NCBI GenBank assembly: GCA_029858965.1
Contig: JAOUDZ010000015.1
Location: forward strand, 1-64,000
Direction: 5' to 3'
Length of the DNA stretch: 64,000 bases
DNA from: Cyclobacteriaceae bacterium
GTDB lineage: Bacteria > Bacteroidota > Bacteroidia > Cytophagales > Cyclobacteriaceae
Each line of letters opens with the position of its first letter. Within the stretch, counting starts at the first letter, position 1. A program made the translations under genes and the position numbers. Positions 8,931 to 18,929 of this stretch are shown here, piece by piece. The notes below the pieces were generated by a model. It saw nothing but the letters and a program-made list of their open reading frames with translations, had not been told where the DNA came from and did no database searches.

Positions 8931-10865
8931 TCAATTTGGCGCCGCGCATTCAAGCCTGAAGCGGTTGACGAATTCATCGAGTGCAATACTGCCCTGATCA
9001 CCCTGGCTATGCTTCCGCACAGCCACCATACCCTCTGAAACTTCTTTTTCACCCACAATGAGCATATAGGGTATTTTCCTGGTTTCGGCATCTCTAATTT
9101 TACGCCCAATCTTCTCGTCTCTATCATCTAATAAGCCTCTGATATCCTGCTCTTTAAGCCTATCATAGACAAGCTTTGCATAATCATTAAAACGTTCGGA
9201 AATGGGCAGTACTGCTATTTGGTCAGGAGCCAGCCAAAGGGGGAAATTGCCGGCGCAATGCTCGATAAGCACTGCAACGAATCGTTCAAGGGAACCAAAT
9301 GGCGCGCGATGTATCATAACTGGCGTATGTTTCTGATTATCTGAGCCCACATATTCAAGCTCAAATCGCTGTGGTAGCTGATAGTCAACCTGAATTGTAC
9401 CCAATTGCCAGTTTCTGCCCAGGGCGTCTTTCACCATAAAATCAAGCTTCGGCCCATAAAAGGCAGCTTCACCAAGCACCGTAACGGTTTGGAGGCCTTG
9501 TTCATCAGCAGCTTCCTGTATTTCTCTTTCCGCTCTTTCCCATAAATGGTCCTGTCCAATATATTTCTCTTTATTGGCAGGATCACGCAAAGAAACCTGT
9601 GCAGTAAAATTCTCAAACCCCAGCGATCTGAAGACGTGCAGAACAAGGTCTATGACTTTTATGAATTCAGACTTCACCTGCTCGGGCCGGCAAAAAATAT
9701 GTGCGTCATCTTGCGTAAACCCGCGAACACGTGTTAATCCGTGTAGCTCGCCGCTCTGTTCATACCGATAAACTGTTCCGAACTCAGCCAAACGAATGGG
9801 AAGGTCGCGATAAGACCGTGGTTTGGTTTTGTAAATTTCGCAATGATGTGGGCAGTTCATGGGCTTCAGCAGGAACTCCTCCCCTTCGTCCGGCGTGTGG
9901 ATAGGCTGAAAAGAGTCCTTACCGTACTTTTCATAGTGCCCAGACGTAACATACAACGCCTTGCTACCAATATGGGGTGTGACAACAGGGTCGTACCCAG
10001 CTTTGATCTGCGCTTTGCGCATGAATTGCTCAAGCCGTTCCCGGAGTATTGTTCCTTTCGGGAGCCATAGCGGCAACCCCATACCTACCTTTTCTGAAAA
10101 AGCGAAGAGCTCTAATTCCTTGCCCAACTTTCGATGATCGCGTTTCTTCGCTTCTTCGAGCAGGTGCAGATATTCTTCCAGTTCCTTTTGTTTGGGAAAT
10201 GTTATCCCATAAATGCGGGTGAGCATCTTATTTTTTTCGTTACCGCGCCAATAGGCGCCGGCAACATTCAGCAACTTCATTGCTTTGATGAATCCTGTAT
10301 TCGGGATATGTGGACCTTTGCAAAGGTCCACGAAATCCCCTTGCTGATAAAATGTAATCTTACCATCATCCAAACCGTCTATCAACTCAATCTTGTAAGG
10401 ATCGCCTTTTGCCGTAAAATATTCCAATGCTTCTGCCTTGCTGACATCTTTGCGGGAATAAACGCTATTCTTTTTGGCCAACTCCTTCATTTTGACTTCA
10501 ACAGCGGCGAGATCTTCATCCCCGAAGGCCTTCCCGCCAAGATCTACATCATAATAGAAGCCATTCTCTATGGGTGGTCCTATTCCAAACTTAACACCGG
10601 GATGCAGGGCTTCGAGTGCCTCAGCTAAAAGGTGAGCTGATGAATGCCAGAAAGTTGTCTTTCCCGCCTTATCGTTCCAGGTAAGAATTTTAATGGCTGC
10701 ATTGCTCAGGATTGGTCGTGACAAATCCCAGACCTCTCCATTTACCTCGATTGCAAGTGACACCCGGGCCAGACCCTCACTGATGCTTGATGCTATTTCA
10801 GAACCGGTAACCCCGTTGGGAAACTCGCGAATACTTCCGTCTGGAAGTGTAATATTTATCTTCAT
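8931..10865 (-). CDS. thrS: Threonine-tRNA ligase
   Basis: 644 residues, full length. The order is TGS domain (1 to about 60), editing domain (HWHSSAHLL-like [11 protein letters not shown] near 75, with [12 protein letters not shown]), class II catalytic core and C-terminal anticodon domain (about 540-640). Zinc and active-site motifs are present: [27 protein letters not shown], and the motif 3 region [11 protein letters not shown]. The enzyme charges tRNA-Thr and hydrolyses mischarged Ser-tRNA. It is the first gene of the operon, 65 bases before the infC start, with a promoter match just upstream and a leader too short for a T-box, which Bacteroidota lack in any case. Confidence 0.98.
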   Translation of the reverse strand: MKINITLPDGSIREFPNGVTGSEIASSISEGLARVSLAIEVNGEVWDLSRPILSNAAIKILTWNDKAGKTTFWHSSAHLLAEALEALHPGVKFGIGPPIENGFYYDVDLGGKAFGDEDLAAVEVKMKELAKKNSVYSRKDVSKAEALEYFTAKGDPYKIELIDGLDDGKITFYQQGDFVDLCKGPHIPNTGFIKAMKLLNVAGAYWRGNEKNKMLTRIYGITFPKQKELEEYLHLLEEAKKRDHRKLGKELELFAFSEKVGMGLPLWLPKGTILRERLEQFMRKAQIKAGYDPVVTPHIGSKALYVTSGHYEKYGKDSFQPIHTPDEGEEFLLKPMNCPHHCEIYKTKPRSYRDLPIRLAEFGTVYRYEQSGELHGLTRVRGFTQDDAHIFCRPEQVKSEFIKVIDLVLHVFRSLGFENFTAQVSLRDPANKEKYIGQDHLWERAEREIQEAADEQGLQTVTVLGEAAFYGPKLDFMVKDALGRNWQLGTIQVDYQLPQRFELEYVGSDNQKHTPVMIHRAPFGSLERFVAVLIEHCAGNFPLWLAPDQIAVLPISERFNDYAKLVYDRLKEQDIRGLLDDRDEKIGRKIRDAETRKIPYMLIVGEKEVSEGMVAVRKHSQGDQGSIALDEFVNRFRLECAAPN

Positions 10866-10881
10866 GATTTGAACTAAACTA

Positions 10882-10910
10882 CAAAATTAATTCAGGGCAC
10901 AAATATGCAA
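10882..10910 (-). promoter_or_regulatory. Bacteroidota-type promoter for the thrS operon
   Basis: On the minus strand TAATTTTG (10889-10882) fits the phylum's -7 consensus TAnnTTTG, and TTG (10910-10908) lies 18 bases further upstream, close to the expected -33 spacing. The start codon at 10865 would leave a leader of only about 10-12 bases. This is a motif match only. Confidence 0.45.
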
Positions 10911-10996
10911 TTTTTAACCAGGATAATGGTTGTCTTGGGCTAAAGTACCAACAATTGGATAATAAAATTGCCGATGCGCAATTCGTCGTCGCGCTT

Positions 10997-13522
10997 TTAC
11001 AAGTCAAATTGAAAACTAAACAAAATGCCAAACTTCCGAACATCCGGATTATTCAGGTAGGTAAGTCGATGTACAAAATCTACGCGTAAAAATTTGAAGA
11101 TGTTTTCAACTCCATAGCCTAATTCAACATAAGGCCTGTTGTCAAAATAGCCAAAAGGTAGCGTTGGTTCGCCGTCCGGTGTAAGCGGCGAATTGATGTC
11201 AATATTAGCCTTGGAAATCGAGCCGTATATTACATTGGCAGTACCCACTAACCTCCATTTCAATTTTCGCATGAGGGGAATTCTGTTAAAAAGAAAACCT
11301 TCAAAATGGTGCTGATACTGTAACGTTGCATAGCGATCACTTATGAATTCACCATAGTTCATCTGGTTGTATGTCACCGAAGTATAGATGGGCGATTGAT
11401 TTCCCAGATGAAGGCCGAGCAGTGGATAAGGCAGCGTAGTAAAGACATACTCCCCTGCAAGGTTCAAATAGCCCGTACCGAGTGGTCCGAAGCGGATGCG
11501 TTTATACACGCTAAGCCTGAGCTTGTGGTAATCAAAATTACTATTCAACATTCCTTTGAAGCCTTTAATGTAGCGAACGGTTATTACCGGCCATCGGGTA
11601 GTACCCAGGCTATAGCGGTCGTTGTCAGACTGTATAAACAATTCATCCCGGGCGTAGCGTGTTTCCAATATGAGCTCTGAGGACGCGAAGCTTTGACGTA
11701 TCTGCGAGTTGGCGATATCATCGGGATTATCGTAATACGCAAAATTAAATGTCGGATCAAAGGTAAAATAACGAAAGCCAACGCGCTGGGTAAAACCTTT
11801 GAAAAGTTCTCTCCTGAACACCACACGGACTGCATTGGTATAGTACCCCCTCCTAAATATTCCAAAGCGTTGTGAGGCTAATACAAGAAAGTTGTCGCCC
11901 GCAGTTTCTTCATCAACGCCTACCCTTCCCAGGTCCGATGTTGCCCGGACAGACAATGTCGTCCATCGATGCCTGGATAGAATGCGCTGTACAAATGCGG
12001 TATATTTCATTTGATTGTCACCGAAACCATAGCCAAGTTGCCCGCCCAAGACCCACTTATCACTGAAATTAATATTGGTCTTAAATCCCGGTTGGATTCT
12101 TACGCCCTCAATGTTGTTTATCGCCAGCATGGAGACGTAAGGTCCAACGTCAATTTTACCCATCTTGTAATACCCATTGACAAAAATTTTGACAATATCC
12201 GTATAGGTTCGAACCACGGGTATTTGCGTAAGTGTATCAATCATTTTATAGACACTTTTTTCGGTTTCTGAAAGCGGTTCATGCCGCAGTGAGTCCCAAA
12301 ATTTGTCTTGTTCATTCATACGAGCATCTTCCGCCATGATAATGGGTTGCTGGTAGAAAGACGGCTCATAAGGTTTGTTGATTACGAAATTCTTGTTGGA
12401 CGTGTAAAATTTTGCCAGCATACCAGCACTTGTGTTGGTGAGTTCTCCCACATCAATCAACACCCTGTTCTTTACCGGCAGCCAGGCGCCGCCTTCGGTT
12501 GGAGCCAGTTCCTGTTGAATTTTTATTTTCTCTATGAAATTAAGATTTGCCTGCTTACCGACGGAGGCATCAATCTGCTTTAGTGCATAATCATCACGGG
12601 TAATCCACATGCTTCCGGTGAACGCCAAATCCTGGGGACTTTTTGGAAAAAAGTCCAGGCGGTAGCAATATGTATCACCAAGATAAAGGCTGTCCATCAG
12701 ATCGTACTCGTAGTATAACCGCCAGCCATCTGCGATTGGAGATACAAAATCTTTGCTCACAATGTTTAGCCAGTTTTGGTAGAAATTATATTCCTGAAAT
12801 GAGGACCCCACAAATTGGGTGACCATGCCGCCATCTTCCACACCCAGCCCATTGATCTTGGATCGCAAAATATTCTCATACCGCAGACTTGGATTGTCCC
12901 GGTAATATACTTTAGAAACACTTTCAGTGATTAATATGGGTAGTATGGGTTTTCCATCTTCGCCCGCAATGATATCAATGCTGTCCAGCACCTGGGTGAT
13001 TTGCTTGATCACTTTCCGTTGTCGGAATTTTTCAGTGATGTTGTCTACATCAATTTCAATTTTGGTATATGTGTCGTACTCATAGGCTACCAGCTTTCTT
13101 TTGTCATTACTTTTCTTATTCTTTACGACGCGACGCAAGATCTCATACGCTGGATTTTCTCCAGCCAGGAACACAACTTCCTGAAGTTTCGTAATATCCT
13201 CTTCAATTTGATAATTAATGACCTGCTTAATCCCCCTTATTACCGGCTTTTTTTTCACCTTATAACCAATGTATGATACCACTATGGAATCCGTTGGGGT
13301 TTGTGTCTGCAGCATGTAGTACCCTTCAAAATCAGTTGTTACCCCAATCTGTGTACCCAGGAACACAACATTGGCATAGGGAATAGGGTCCCCGGTATTC
13401 GCATCCGTTACCTTACCCGTGACAATCGTTTCCTGAGACCAGACCCAGTGTGGCAGAAAGAAAAGGATAAGAATGCAATAAGGTTTTATTAGAAGATGTC
13501 TGATTTTCAGGATACTAGTCAC
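10997..13522 (-). CDS. DUF5686/CarboxypepD_reg-like outer-membrane protein
   Basis: 841 residues from a GTG start at 13522. Residues 1-30 are a signal peptide ending HWVWSQ. Residues about 33-110 form a carboxypeptidase-regulatory-like domain (VTGKVTDANTGDPIPYANV, GVTTDFEGYYML). The remainder matches the DUF5686 family, with EILRRVVKNK and GDTYCYRLDFFPKSPQD in the middle and an outer-membrane barrel pattern to the C-terminal FGILFSFQFDL, which ends in Leu after alternating aromatic residues. Such proteins are common in Bacteroidota outer membranes, often near TonB systems, but no transport or enzyme activity is established. It has no obvious operon partner: 131 bases separate it from thrS and 54 bases from the upstream sanA-like gene. 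Confidence 0.85.
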   Translation of the reverse strand: MTSILKIRHLLIKPYCILILFFLPHWVWSQETIVTGKVTDANTGDPIPYANVVFLGTQIGVTTDFEGYYMLQTQTPTDSIVVSYIGYKVKKKPVIRGIKQVINYQIEEDITKLQEVVFLAGENPAYEILRRVVKNKKSNDKRKLVAYEYDTYTKIEIDVDNITEKFRQRKVIKQITQVLDSIDIIAGEDGKPILPILITESVSKVYYRDNPSLRYENILRSKINGLGVEDGGMVTQFVGSSFQEYNFYQNWLNIVSKDFVSPIADGWRLYYEYDLMDSLYLGDTYCYRLDFFPKSPQDLAFTGSMWITRDDYALKQIDASVGKQANLNFIEKIKIQQELAPTEGGAWLPVKNRVLIDVGELTNTSAGMLAKFYTSNKNFVINKPYEPSFYQQPIIMAEDARMNEQDKFWDSLRHEPLSETEKSVYKMIDTLTQIPVVRTYTDIVKIFVNGYYKMGKIDVGPYVSMLAINNIEGVRIQPGFKTNINFSDKWVLGGQLGYGFGDNQMKYTAFVQRILSRHRWTTLSVRATSDLGRVGVDEETAGDNFLVLASQRFGIFRRGYYTNAVRVVFRRELFKGFTQRVGFRYFTFDPTFNFAYYDNPDDIANSQIRQSFASSELILETRYARDELFIQSDNDRYSLGTTRWPVITVRYIKGFKGMLNSNFDYHKLRLSVYKRIRFGPLGTGYLNLAGEYVFTTLPYPLLGLHLGNQSPIYTSVTYNQMNYGEFISDRYATLQYQHHFEGFLFNRIPLMRKLKWRLVGTANVIYGSISKANIDINSPLTPDGEPTLPFGYFDNRPYVELGYGVENIFKFLRVDFVHRLTYLNNPDVRKFGILFSFQFDL

Positions 13523-13576
13523 AAATCAATTTTAAAACCAAAATTATGATTTAATCGGGGTATTAGCCGTTAGGGT

Positions 13577-14239
13577 TCACCTACCGCTAAAGATTTCTAT
13601 TTGCTCTTTTTCGCCCAAAAACCTGGGTGAAGTCTTCAAAAGGTATAAATCTAAGATCGCTTTGGTCCTTGCAAAATACTCCCGCAGCCGAACTTTGAAA
13701 GAATACTCAACATCAGTCTCATCGGTAACCATGGCCACAGCCTCAATATCGTAATACTTGCTAATAAAAAGGGCACGATAACTGTGAAACGATTGTGTAA
13801 TGATTGTAATTCTATGCTGACCAAAAATCTCTTTGCAGCGCACTATAGAATCGAGTGTCCGCAACCCGGCGAAGTCAAGCGTTATGACTGATGCCGGCAC
13901 GCCCAGCTTGATCAACGCTTTCTGCATTTCCATGGGTTCGTTGTAGTACCTGGACCGGTTATCACCACTTACAATAATGTGATCAATCTTTCCCATCTCG
14001 TAAAGTTTGGCGGCCGTCTCCATACGCTTCTCAAAGTAGGGATTTGCACCTCCGCTTACGGTCTTGTTGCTGGTGCCTAATACAAGCGCGACCCTGTGAT
14101 CTGGCAATAATGATTGATCAGAGAATACTTTGTCTGCGGTACTCCAGACTATCCAGGCATTAGAGGTTACGATTAGAAGCAAGAATGCTATTATACCAGC
14201 AAATACAATCTTCTTCAACCATCGCATCACCATACACAT
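13577..14239 (-). CDS. SanA/YdcF-type DUF218 membrane protein
   Basis: 220 residues from ATG 14239; a TTG at 14254 in the same frame is less likely, and ATG 14227 is another option. One membrane helix (IVFAGIIAFLLLIVTSNAW) anchors a periplasmic DUF218 domain. Conserved patterns are ALVLGTSNK, YFEKRMETAAKLYEMGKID, IIVSGDN and ITIITQSFHSYRALFI. E. coli SanA affects the envelope barrier to vancomycin and related ElyC acts in peptidoglycan precursor handling; the biochemical reaction is not settled. It follows the TrmH-type gene by 17 bases on the same strand, so the two probably share a transcript. Confidence 0.85.
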   Translation of the reverse strand: MCMVMRWLKKIVFAGIIAFLLLIVTSNAWIVWSTADKVFSDQSLLPDHRVALVLGTSNKTVSGGANPYFEKRMETAAKLYEMGKIDHIIVSGDNRSRYYNEPMEMQKALIKLGVPASVITLDFAGLRTLDSIVRCKEIFGQHRITIITQSFHSYRALFISKYYDIEAVAMVTDETDVEYSFKVRLREYFARTKAILDLYLLKTSPRFLGEKEQIEIFSGR

Positions 14240-14256
14240 TAACTTGACCAGCAAAT

Positions 14257-14943
14257 CTAGTCAATTGTGCGCAAAAATTCGCGTTCAATAATTGCCGACT
14301 TTTTTACAACTTTTCGATACCACTTTAGTCTGATTGAATCTTTTTCATCAGGTTCAAGCCCGATGTTCATTTCAGTATCATGCACCTTGGTAACCATTGT
14401 GTTAAGGCATATTGCTGCACTTACCGAAATGTTCAGACTTTCGGTAAAACCATACATTGGAATTTTTACTTTCTGATCTGCATGCATAATCGCTTCTGAT
14501 GAAACACCTCGCAATTCATTTCCAAATATCAATGCCTGCTTACTATCGGTAACGTCTATATCGTGTATGGAAACCCCATCCTCACCCGGGTGTGTGACCA
14601 AAATCTTATATCCTTTCAATTTTAGTTTTTCAATGCATGCAATGGTATTGTTTTCAGATTTCGATGCATAATGGTGAATGTCAACCCATTTGTTTGCGCC
14701 GCGCAGTACCTTGGGGTTGATGCTGTACTTGCTTATGTTCTCCACGATGTGAATATCCTGGATTCCCATGCACTCGCACGTTCGAATAACGGCGCTCGCA
14801 TTTTGTGACTGGAAAATATCTTCAAGGACTACGGTGATGTATCGGGTGCGGAGAGAAAGTACCTTTTCAATCAATTCTTTTTTGTGGGCCGACACAAATT
14901 GATCAAGATGTTGAAAAACCAATTGTTCGGTTGGCGTGAGCAT
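14257..14943 (-). CDS. trmH: SpoU-family tRNA/rRNA 2'-O-methyltransferase, TrmH type
   Basis: 228 residues. The SPOUT knot motifs are all present: motif 1 QSQNASAVIRTCECMG (Asn and Arg conserved), motif 2 ALIFGNELRGVS, and motif 3 IPMYGFTESLNISVSAAI. The short N-terminal helix and the C-terminal extension resemble TrmH, which methylates the 2'-O of G18 in tRNA using S-adenosylmethionine. RlmB-like rRNA methylases share the core, so substrate assignment is moderate. It lies upstream of the sanA-like gene, with an 79-base gap to nupC on the other side. Confidence 0.88.
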   Translation of the reverse strand: MLTPTEQLVFQHLDQFVSAHKKELIEKVLSLRTRYITVVLEDIFQSQNASAVIRTCECMGIQDIHIVENISKYSINPKVLRGANKWVDIHHYASKSENNTIACIEKLKLKGYKILVTHPGEDGVSIHDIDVTDSKQALIFGNELRGVSSEAIMHADQKVKIPMYGFTESLNISVSAAICLNTMVTKVHDTEMNIGLEPDEKDSIRLKWYRKVVKKSAIIEREFLRTID

Positions 14944-15022
14944 ATGTCAAACTTAATAGGAATTCTTAAGCATTCATTCATACTGTTAATTGAAAACCGA
15001 TTCGCGAATGAGATACGCGGTT

Positions 15023-16336
15023 TCAGCTGAATAAGGCTCCGGCAATCGTACCGGAGAGCATCGTAGCAAGTGAGGCAGCCAATAACGCCTTCATTCCCAG
15101 TTTGGACAAATCGCCTTGCCGGTTTGGCGCCATCCCTCCAATTCCTCCTATCTGAATTGCAATGGAACTAAAGTTGGCAAATCCGCAGATGGCATAGGTA
15201 GAGATAATAACAGACTTTTCGCTTAACAACCCTGCTGTTTTCATTTCAGCAAGCCCCAAATACGCTACAAATTCATTAATTACCATCTTCTGGCCCAGCA
15301 GGCTGCCAACTTGTAATGCCTCCGACCAGCTGACACCCATAATGAAAGCAAAAACCCTAAAAACCTGGCCAAAGATGTACTGCAGAGAGAAACCATTAAA
15401 AGCGCCGTGGGTGGATTCCGCTACCCACGCATTCAGTCCAGTCCAACTTCCAATACCATCCACCAAAATCCAGTTCATTGCGTATATTACTGCGATGAAT
15501 GCCAATAACATGCCCCCGATGTTTAAAGCCAGTTTTAATCCATCTGCTGCACCCGTAGCCAGCGCATCAATTACATTAACACCTAAAGATTCTTTGTTGA
15601 CTTTCAGGGATTTATCAATTTTTTCCGGCTCAACTTCCGGTAGAAAAATCTTCGCCATAACAATTGCCCCTGGTGCATTGATAATTGACCCCGACAATAG
15701 ATAAGTAGCAAATTTTACCAGCTGAACAGGGTCGGCACCACCTAAGAAAGTAATGTAGGCGCCCATTACACTACCCGCAATTGTTGCCATGCCTCCAGTC
15801 ATCAGGCAAAGCAGTTCCGACTGCGTCATATTGGCTATAAAAGGCCGGACCAGCATAGGCGCTTCCGTTTGGCCTAGAAATATATTGCCAGCGGCAGAAA
15901 GACTTTCCGCCCCAGACAGCCGCATAGTCTTTGCCATAATCCAGGCGAAAACGTACACAACCTTCTGCAGGATGCCCAGATAATAGAGTCCTGCAGTTAC
16001 TGTCGAAAAGAAGATAACGGTTGGGAGAGCCTGAAAGGCAAACAGAAATCCCAGGCTATGCCTGGTTCCTGCTACCATCTGACTGTTTTTGGCAAGGTCA
16101 CCAAAAAGAAACTCTGCCCCGTTGGCAGCGAAGCTTAAGAACTTCACAAAGCCGCCTCCGATCGATTCAAATCCATATCGGACGAACGGCACCTTTGAAA
16201 TCAGGAGTGCAATTACAATTTGGAGGATTATACCAGTGGCTACGAGTTTCCAGTCAACCCTTGTTCGATGGCTGGACAATAAGTAGGCAATTGATACCAG
16301 AACGGCCAGGCCGATCAGTCCGCGTATGTAATCCAT
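15023..16336 (-). CDS. nupC: Concentrative nucleoside transporter (NupC/CNT family)
   Basis: 437 residues from ATG 16336, chosen because it leads straight into the first membrane helix (DYIRGLIGLAVLVSIAYLL); an in-frame start at 16384 would add a second hydrophobic stretch that does not fit the family. CNT signatures include GFLFAFQALPTVIFFS, GAESLSAAGNIFLGQTEAP (substrate loop), MTGGMATIAGSVMGAY and the C-terminal ICGFANFSSIAIQIGG. The protein imports nucleosides with a proton or sodium ion across the inner membrane. It is the fourth gene of the apparent etfB-etfA-bfn-nupC operon, 65 bases after the nuclease gene. Confidence 0.93.
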   Translation of the reverse strand: MDYIRGLIGLAVLVSIAYLLSSHRTRVDWKLVATGIILQIVIALLISKVPFVRYGFESIGGGFVKFLSFAANGAEFLFGDLAKNSQMVAGTRHSLGFLFAFQALPTVIFFSTVTAGLYYLGILQKVVYVFAWIMAKTMRLSGAESLSAAGNIFLGQTEAPMLVRPFIANMTQSELLCLMTGGMATIAGSVMGAYITFLGGADPVQLVKFATYLLSGSIINAPGAIVMAKIFLPEVEPEKIDKSLKVNKESLGVNVIDALATGAADGLKLALNIGGMLLAFIAVIYAMNWILVDGIGSWTGLNAWVAESTHGAFNGFSLQYIFGQVFRVFAFIMGVSWSEALQVGSLLGQKMVINEFVAYLGLAEMKTAGLLSEKSVIISTYAICGFANFSSIAIQIGGIGGMAPNRQGDLSKLGMKALLAASLATMLSGTIAGALFS

Positions 16337-16401
16337 TCCGTTCAGGGTAAGACAAAAGACAAAGGCAATGCAAGCAGCATTCAATTCCCACTTTGTCGCA
16401 A

Positions 16402-17001
16402 TTAATTTCTCTTGCTCAACTCATCGCGAATTTTTGCGGCCCGCTCATAATCCTCTTTATCGATAGCGTCTTTTAGCAATTCGTTAAGCTTTTCCAGAGA
16501 ATAATTCTTGAAGTCATCTTTTCGCGAACTTTCCTTTTTTACTTTCGCCTTTACCTCTGTTTTTGGCTCCGGCTTATCTTCCTCCACTTCATCTGTAAGC
16601 ACAATCCCAGCTTCAGCGAGAATATTTTCATAGGTATAAATTGGAGAATCAAAGCGGAGTCCAATCGCAATAGCATCTGATGGCCGTGCATCCACTTCAC
16701 TCTTTTTCAAACCATCCGAACAAACTATTTTGGCAAAGAAAACACCCTCTTTCAGGTCCGAAATGATAATTTCTTCTACCGTAAAATGAAAATTGTTAGC
16801 AAAAGCCTTAAAAAGGTCATGCGTCATCGGACGATTAGGGATAATTTTTTCGATCTCGATGGCGATGGCTTGTGCCTCAAACATGCCAATGATGATGGGC
16901 AATCTCCTATTACCTTCTGTTTCGCCCAGTACCAGCGCAAATGAGCCTGTCTGCGATTGACTTGATGATAGTCCGAGTATTTCCAGCTTTATTTTTTCCA
17001 C
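16402..17001 (-). CDS. Bifunctional nuclease domain (BFN/DUF151) protein with UVR motif
   Basis: 199 residues from GTG 17001, which follows the etfA stop directly (TAAGTG). Residues 1 to about 130 are a BFN/DUF151 domain (LPIIIGMFEAQAIA, RPMTHDLFKAF, EVDARPSDAIAIGLR). A charged linker with KPEPKTEVKAKVKKE follows, and the C-terminus is a UVR motif (LNELLKDAIDKEDYERAAKI) as in UvrB/UvrC and ClpC adaptors. BFN proteins in plants have DNase/RNase activity; in bacteria the role is not well defined. The direct junction with etfA suggests translational coupling, but there is no obvious functional link. Confidence 0.9.
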   Translation of the reverse strand: MEKIKLEILGLSSSQSQTGSFALVLGETEGNRRLPIIIGMFEAQAIAIEIEKIIPNRPMTHDLFKAFANNFHFTVEEIIISDLKEGVFFAKIVCSDGLKKSEVDARPSDAIAIGLRFDSPIYTYENILAEAGIVLTDEVEEDKPEPKTEVKAKVKKESSRKDDFKNYSLEKLNELLKDAIDKEDYERAAKIRDELSKRN

Positions 17002-17955
17002 TTACTTCGCAGCTTTGATCGCCTCAGTCAATTTAGGAATTATTTCGAAAGCATCTCCAACAATGCCATAATCTGCAGCCTTAAAAAATGGTGCTTCAGG
17101 ATCTTTGTTAATAACGACGATATATTTGGAAGAATTTACGCCTGCCAGATGCTGTATGGCACCAGAAATTCCCACCGCAATGTAAAGCTGAGGTGCCACT
17201 TTTACCCCGGTTTGCCCTACGTGCTCATGATGAGGCCTCCAACCCAAATCAGATACTGGTTTGCTACAACCCGTAGCAGCGTTAAGTGCCTTCGCCAGAT
17301 CCTCCAATATTCCCCAATGTTCGGGTCCTTTCATTCCGCGACCGCCAGAAACAACAATGTCAGCTTCCGGTAAGAGTACCTCACCAGTTGCCTTTTCAGT
17401 GGAAATGATTTTCGTGGCAAAGTCTGCGTCAGCCAATGAAGCGGTGAAAGGCGTGATCTGTGCAGGACTGCCAACGTCTTTTATGCCCACTGCATTTTTT
17501 CTGATGGCAATTACTTTCTTTTGATTTTTTAACGATACCAGCGCAAAAGCCTTTCCCGTATAGATGCTCTGCTTCACTACAAACCCCGATGATGTATCTG
17601 GGAGTTCAACCACATTTGACGCCAGGCTGGCACCAATCTTCGTCGCTACTCTGGCCGCTACAGGAGTACCAAGCGAGGAGTTGGCTAAGACTAAAGTGTC
17701 AGCACCTTCTGCCTGTAACGCCTGTTCCAATACAGCAGCATACACCTGTATGATATCTTGATTTAATTTCTCGTCTGCGGCATGGAGTACTTTTTTCGCT
17801 CCATATTTTCCAAGCGATTCCAGCTCTACTTTCTCTACTGCACCAAGTGCAATGGCCGTAACATCACCGCCCATTGCGTGTGCATAGGCCACAGCCTCCA
17901 TGGAAGTATTCTTGATCTTCCCTTCCGCACTTTCTACAAAAACAAGTATAACCAT
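17002..17955 (-). CDS. etfA: Electron transfer flavoprotein alpha subunit
   Basis: 317 residues from ATG 17955; the TTG two codons upstream is discounted. The N-terminal ETF domain ([32 protein letters not shown]) is followed by the C-terminal FAD-binding domain with [22 protein letters not shown] and [18 protein letters not shown] carries electrons from acyl-CoA and other dehydrogenases to the quinone pool through ETF-quinone oxidoreductase, which is not in this window. It lies 50 bases after etfB and directly before the BFN gene. Confidence 0.97.
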   Translation of the reverse strand: MVILVFVESAEGKIKNTSMEAVAYAHAMGGDVTAIALGAVEKVELESLGKYGAKKVLHAADEKLNQDIIQVYAAVLEQALQAEGADTLVLANSSLGTPVAARVATKIGASLASNVVELPDTSSGFVVKQSIYTGKAFALVSLKNQKKVIAIRKNAVGIKDVGSPAQITPFTASLADADFATKIISTEKATGEVLLPEADIVVSGGRGMKGPEHWGILEDLAKALNAATGCSKPVSDLGWRPHHEHVGQTGVKVAPQLYIAVGISGAIQHLAGVNSSKYIVVINKDPEAPFFKAADYGIVGDAFEIIPKLTEAIKAAK

Positions 17956-18005
17956 ATGCAAACAATTAGCGCTTCAGTTTAAAACTATAAATGATACGCC
18001 ATCCA

Positions 18006-18743
18006 TCATAGAATCTTAGCCTCATTCTTCAATAAATTAACTAACTCCGGTACATTATCAGCCTTTATCATCCTAACAGAGCCTTTTGGAGGAGGTAACT
18101 CAAATCGTTGAAGCGCTACTCCACTATCCACAGGTTTGGGCTCAACAACAGTCAATGGCTTGGTGCGTGCCGACATGATACCGCGCATGTTTGGGATCTT
18201 CCATTCGGCAATGGGTTCCTGGCATCCTGCAACAAACGGCAGATTTACTTCAATGAACTCTTTGCCTCCCTCAATTTCCCGGGCGAGTTTTGCCTTATTT
18301 CCATCAATATCCAGCTTCATTACGGGTGATACGGATGGTATGCCCAACAACTCACCGACAATACTGTGGACCACACCGCCATTGTAGTCAATGGATTCGC
18401 GGCCCATAAGGATTACATCATATCCGATTGACTTTGAATAGTCGGCAATTTGAAAGGCAACAAAGTAAGAATCCAATGGCTCAGCATTAATGCGCACGGC
18501 GTCGTCTGCTCCGATCGCCAGCGCTTTGCGCAGGGTGGGTTCAGTATCCGAAAGACCAACATTCAGTACGGTGACAGTAGCGCCCGTAGTTTCTTTCAGT
18601 TCTATTGCGCGGGCAAGTGCATAGTCGTCGTATGGGCCTATGATAAACTGAACTCCATTGATATCAAATTTGGTATTGTTATCGGCAAAGTTAATTTTGG
18701 AAGTAGTGTCCGGGACGTGTGAAATACAAACTAAAATCTTCAT
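18006..18743 (-). CDS. etfB: Electron transfer flavoprotein beta subunit
   Basis: 245 residues. The pattern MKILVCISHVPDTTSKI at the start, PYDDYALARAIELKE, VILMGRESIDYNGG and LPFVAGCQEPIAEWKIPN fit EtfB, which binds AMP and contacts partner dehydrogenases. It is the first gene of the operon; 186 bases separate it from the divergent TPR gene, so promoters for both sit there. Its length and pairing with etfA are standard for the heterodimer. Confidence 0.97.
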   Translation of the reverse strand: MKILVCISHVPDTTSKINFADNNTKFDINGVQFIIGPYDDYALARAIELKETTGATVTVLNVGLSDTEPTLRKALAIGADDAVRINAEPLDSYFVAFQIADYSKSIGYDVILMGRESIDYNGGVVHSIVGELLGIPSVSPVMKLDIDGNKAKLAREIEGGKEFIEVNLPFVAGCQEPIAEWKIPNMRGIMSARTKPLTVVEPKPVDSGVALQRFELPPPKGSVRMIKADNVPELVNLLKNEAKIL

Positions 18744-18929
18744 CTCTCTCTAAATCAATGGGTTCAAATCTTATCTTTGAAGCAGCGCCCAAGATACAAA
18801 AAACCACTTTCCAATTGCCAAAATCGAGACAAATTTCAAATTTCCATACAGCGACAAGAATTAGGAGTGTTGATGGCGCAGGATACAGTGCGAGAATATT
18901 TGCGTTCATATTGACCAAAAGGAAATCGC

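Noticed and set aside
18772-18779. TATCTTTG resembling a -7 box upstream of the TPR gene
   Set aside because: No TTG at the expected -33 spacing and 150 bases from the start codon; the match is weak.
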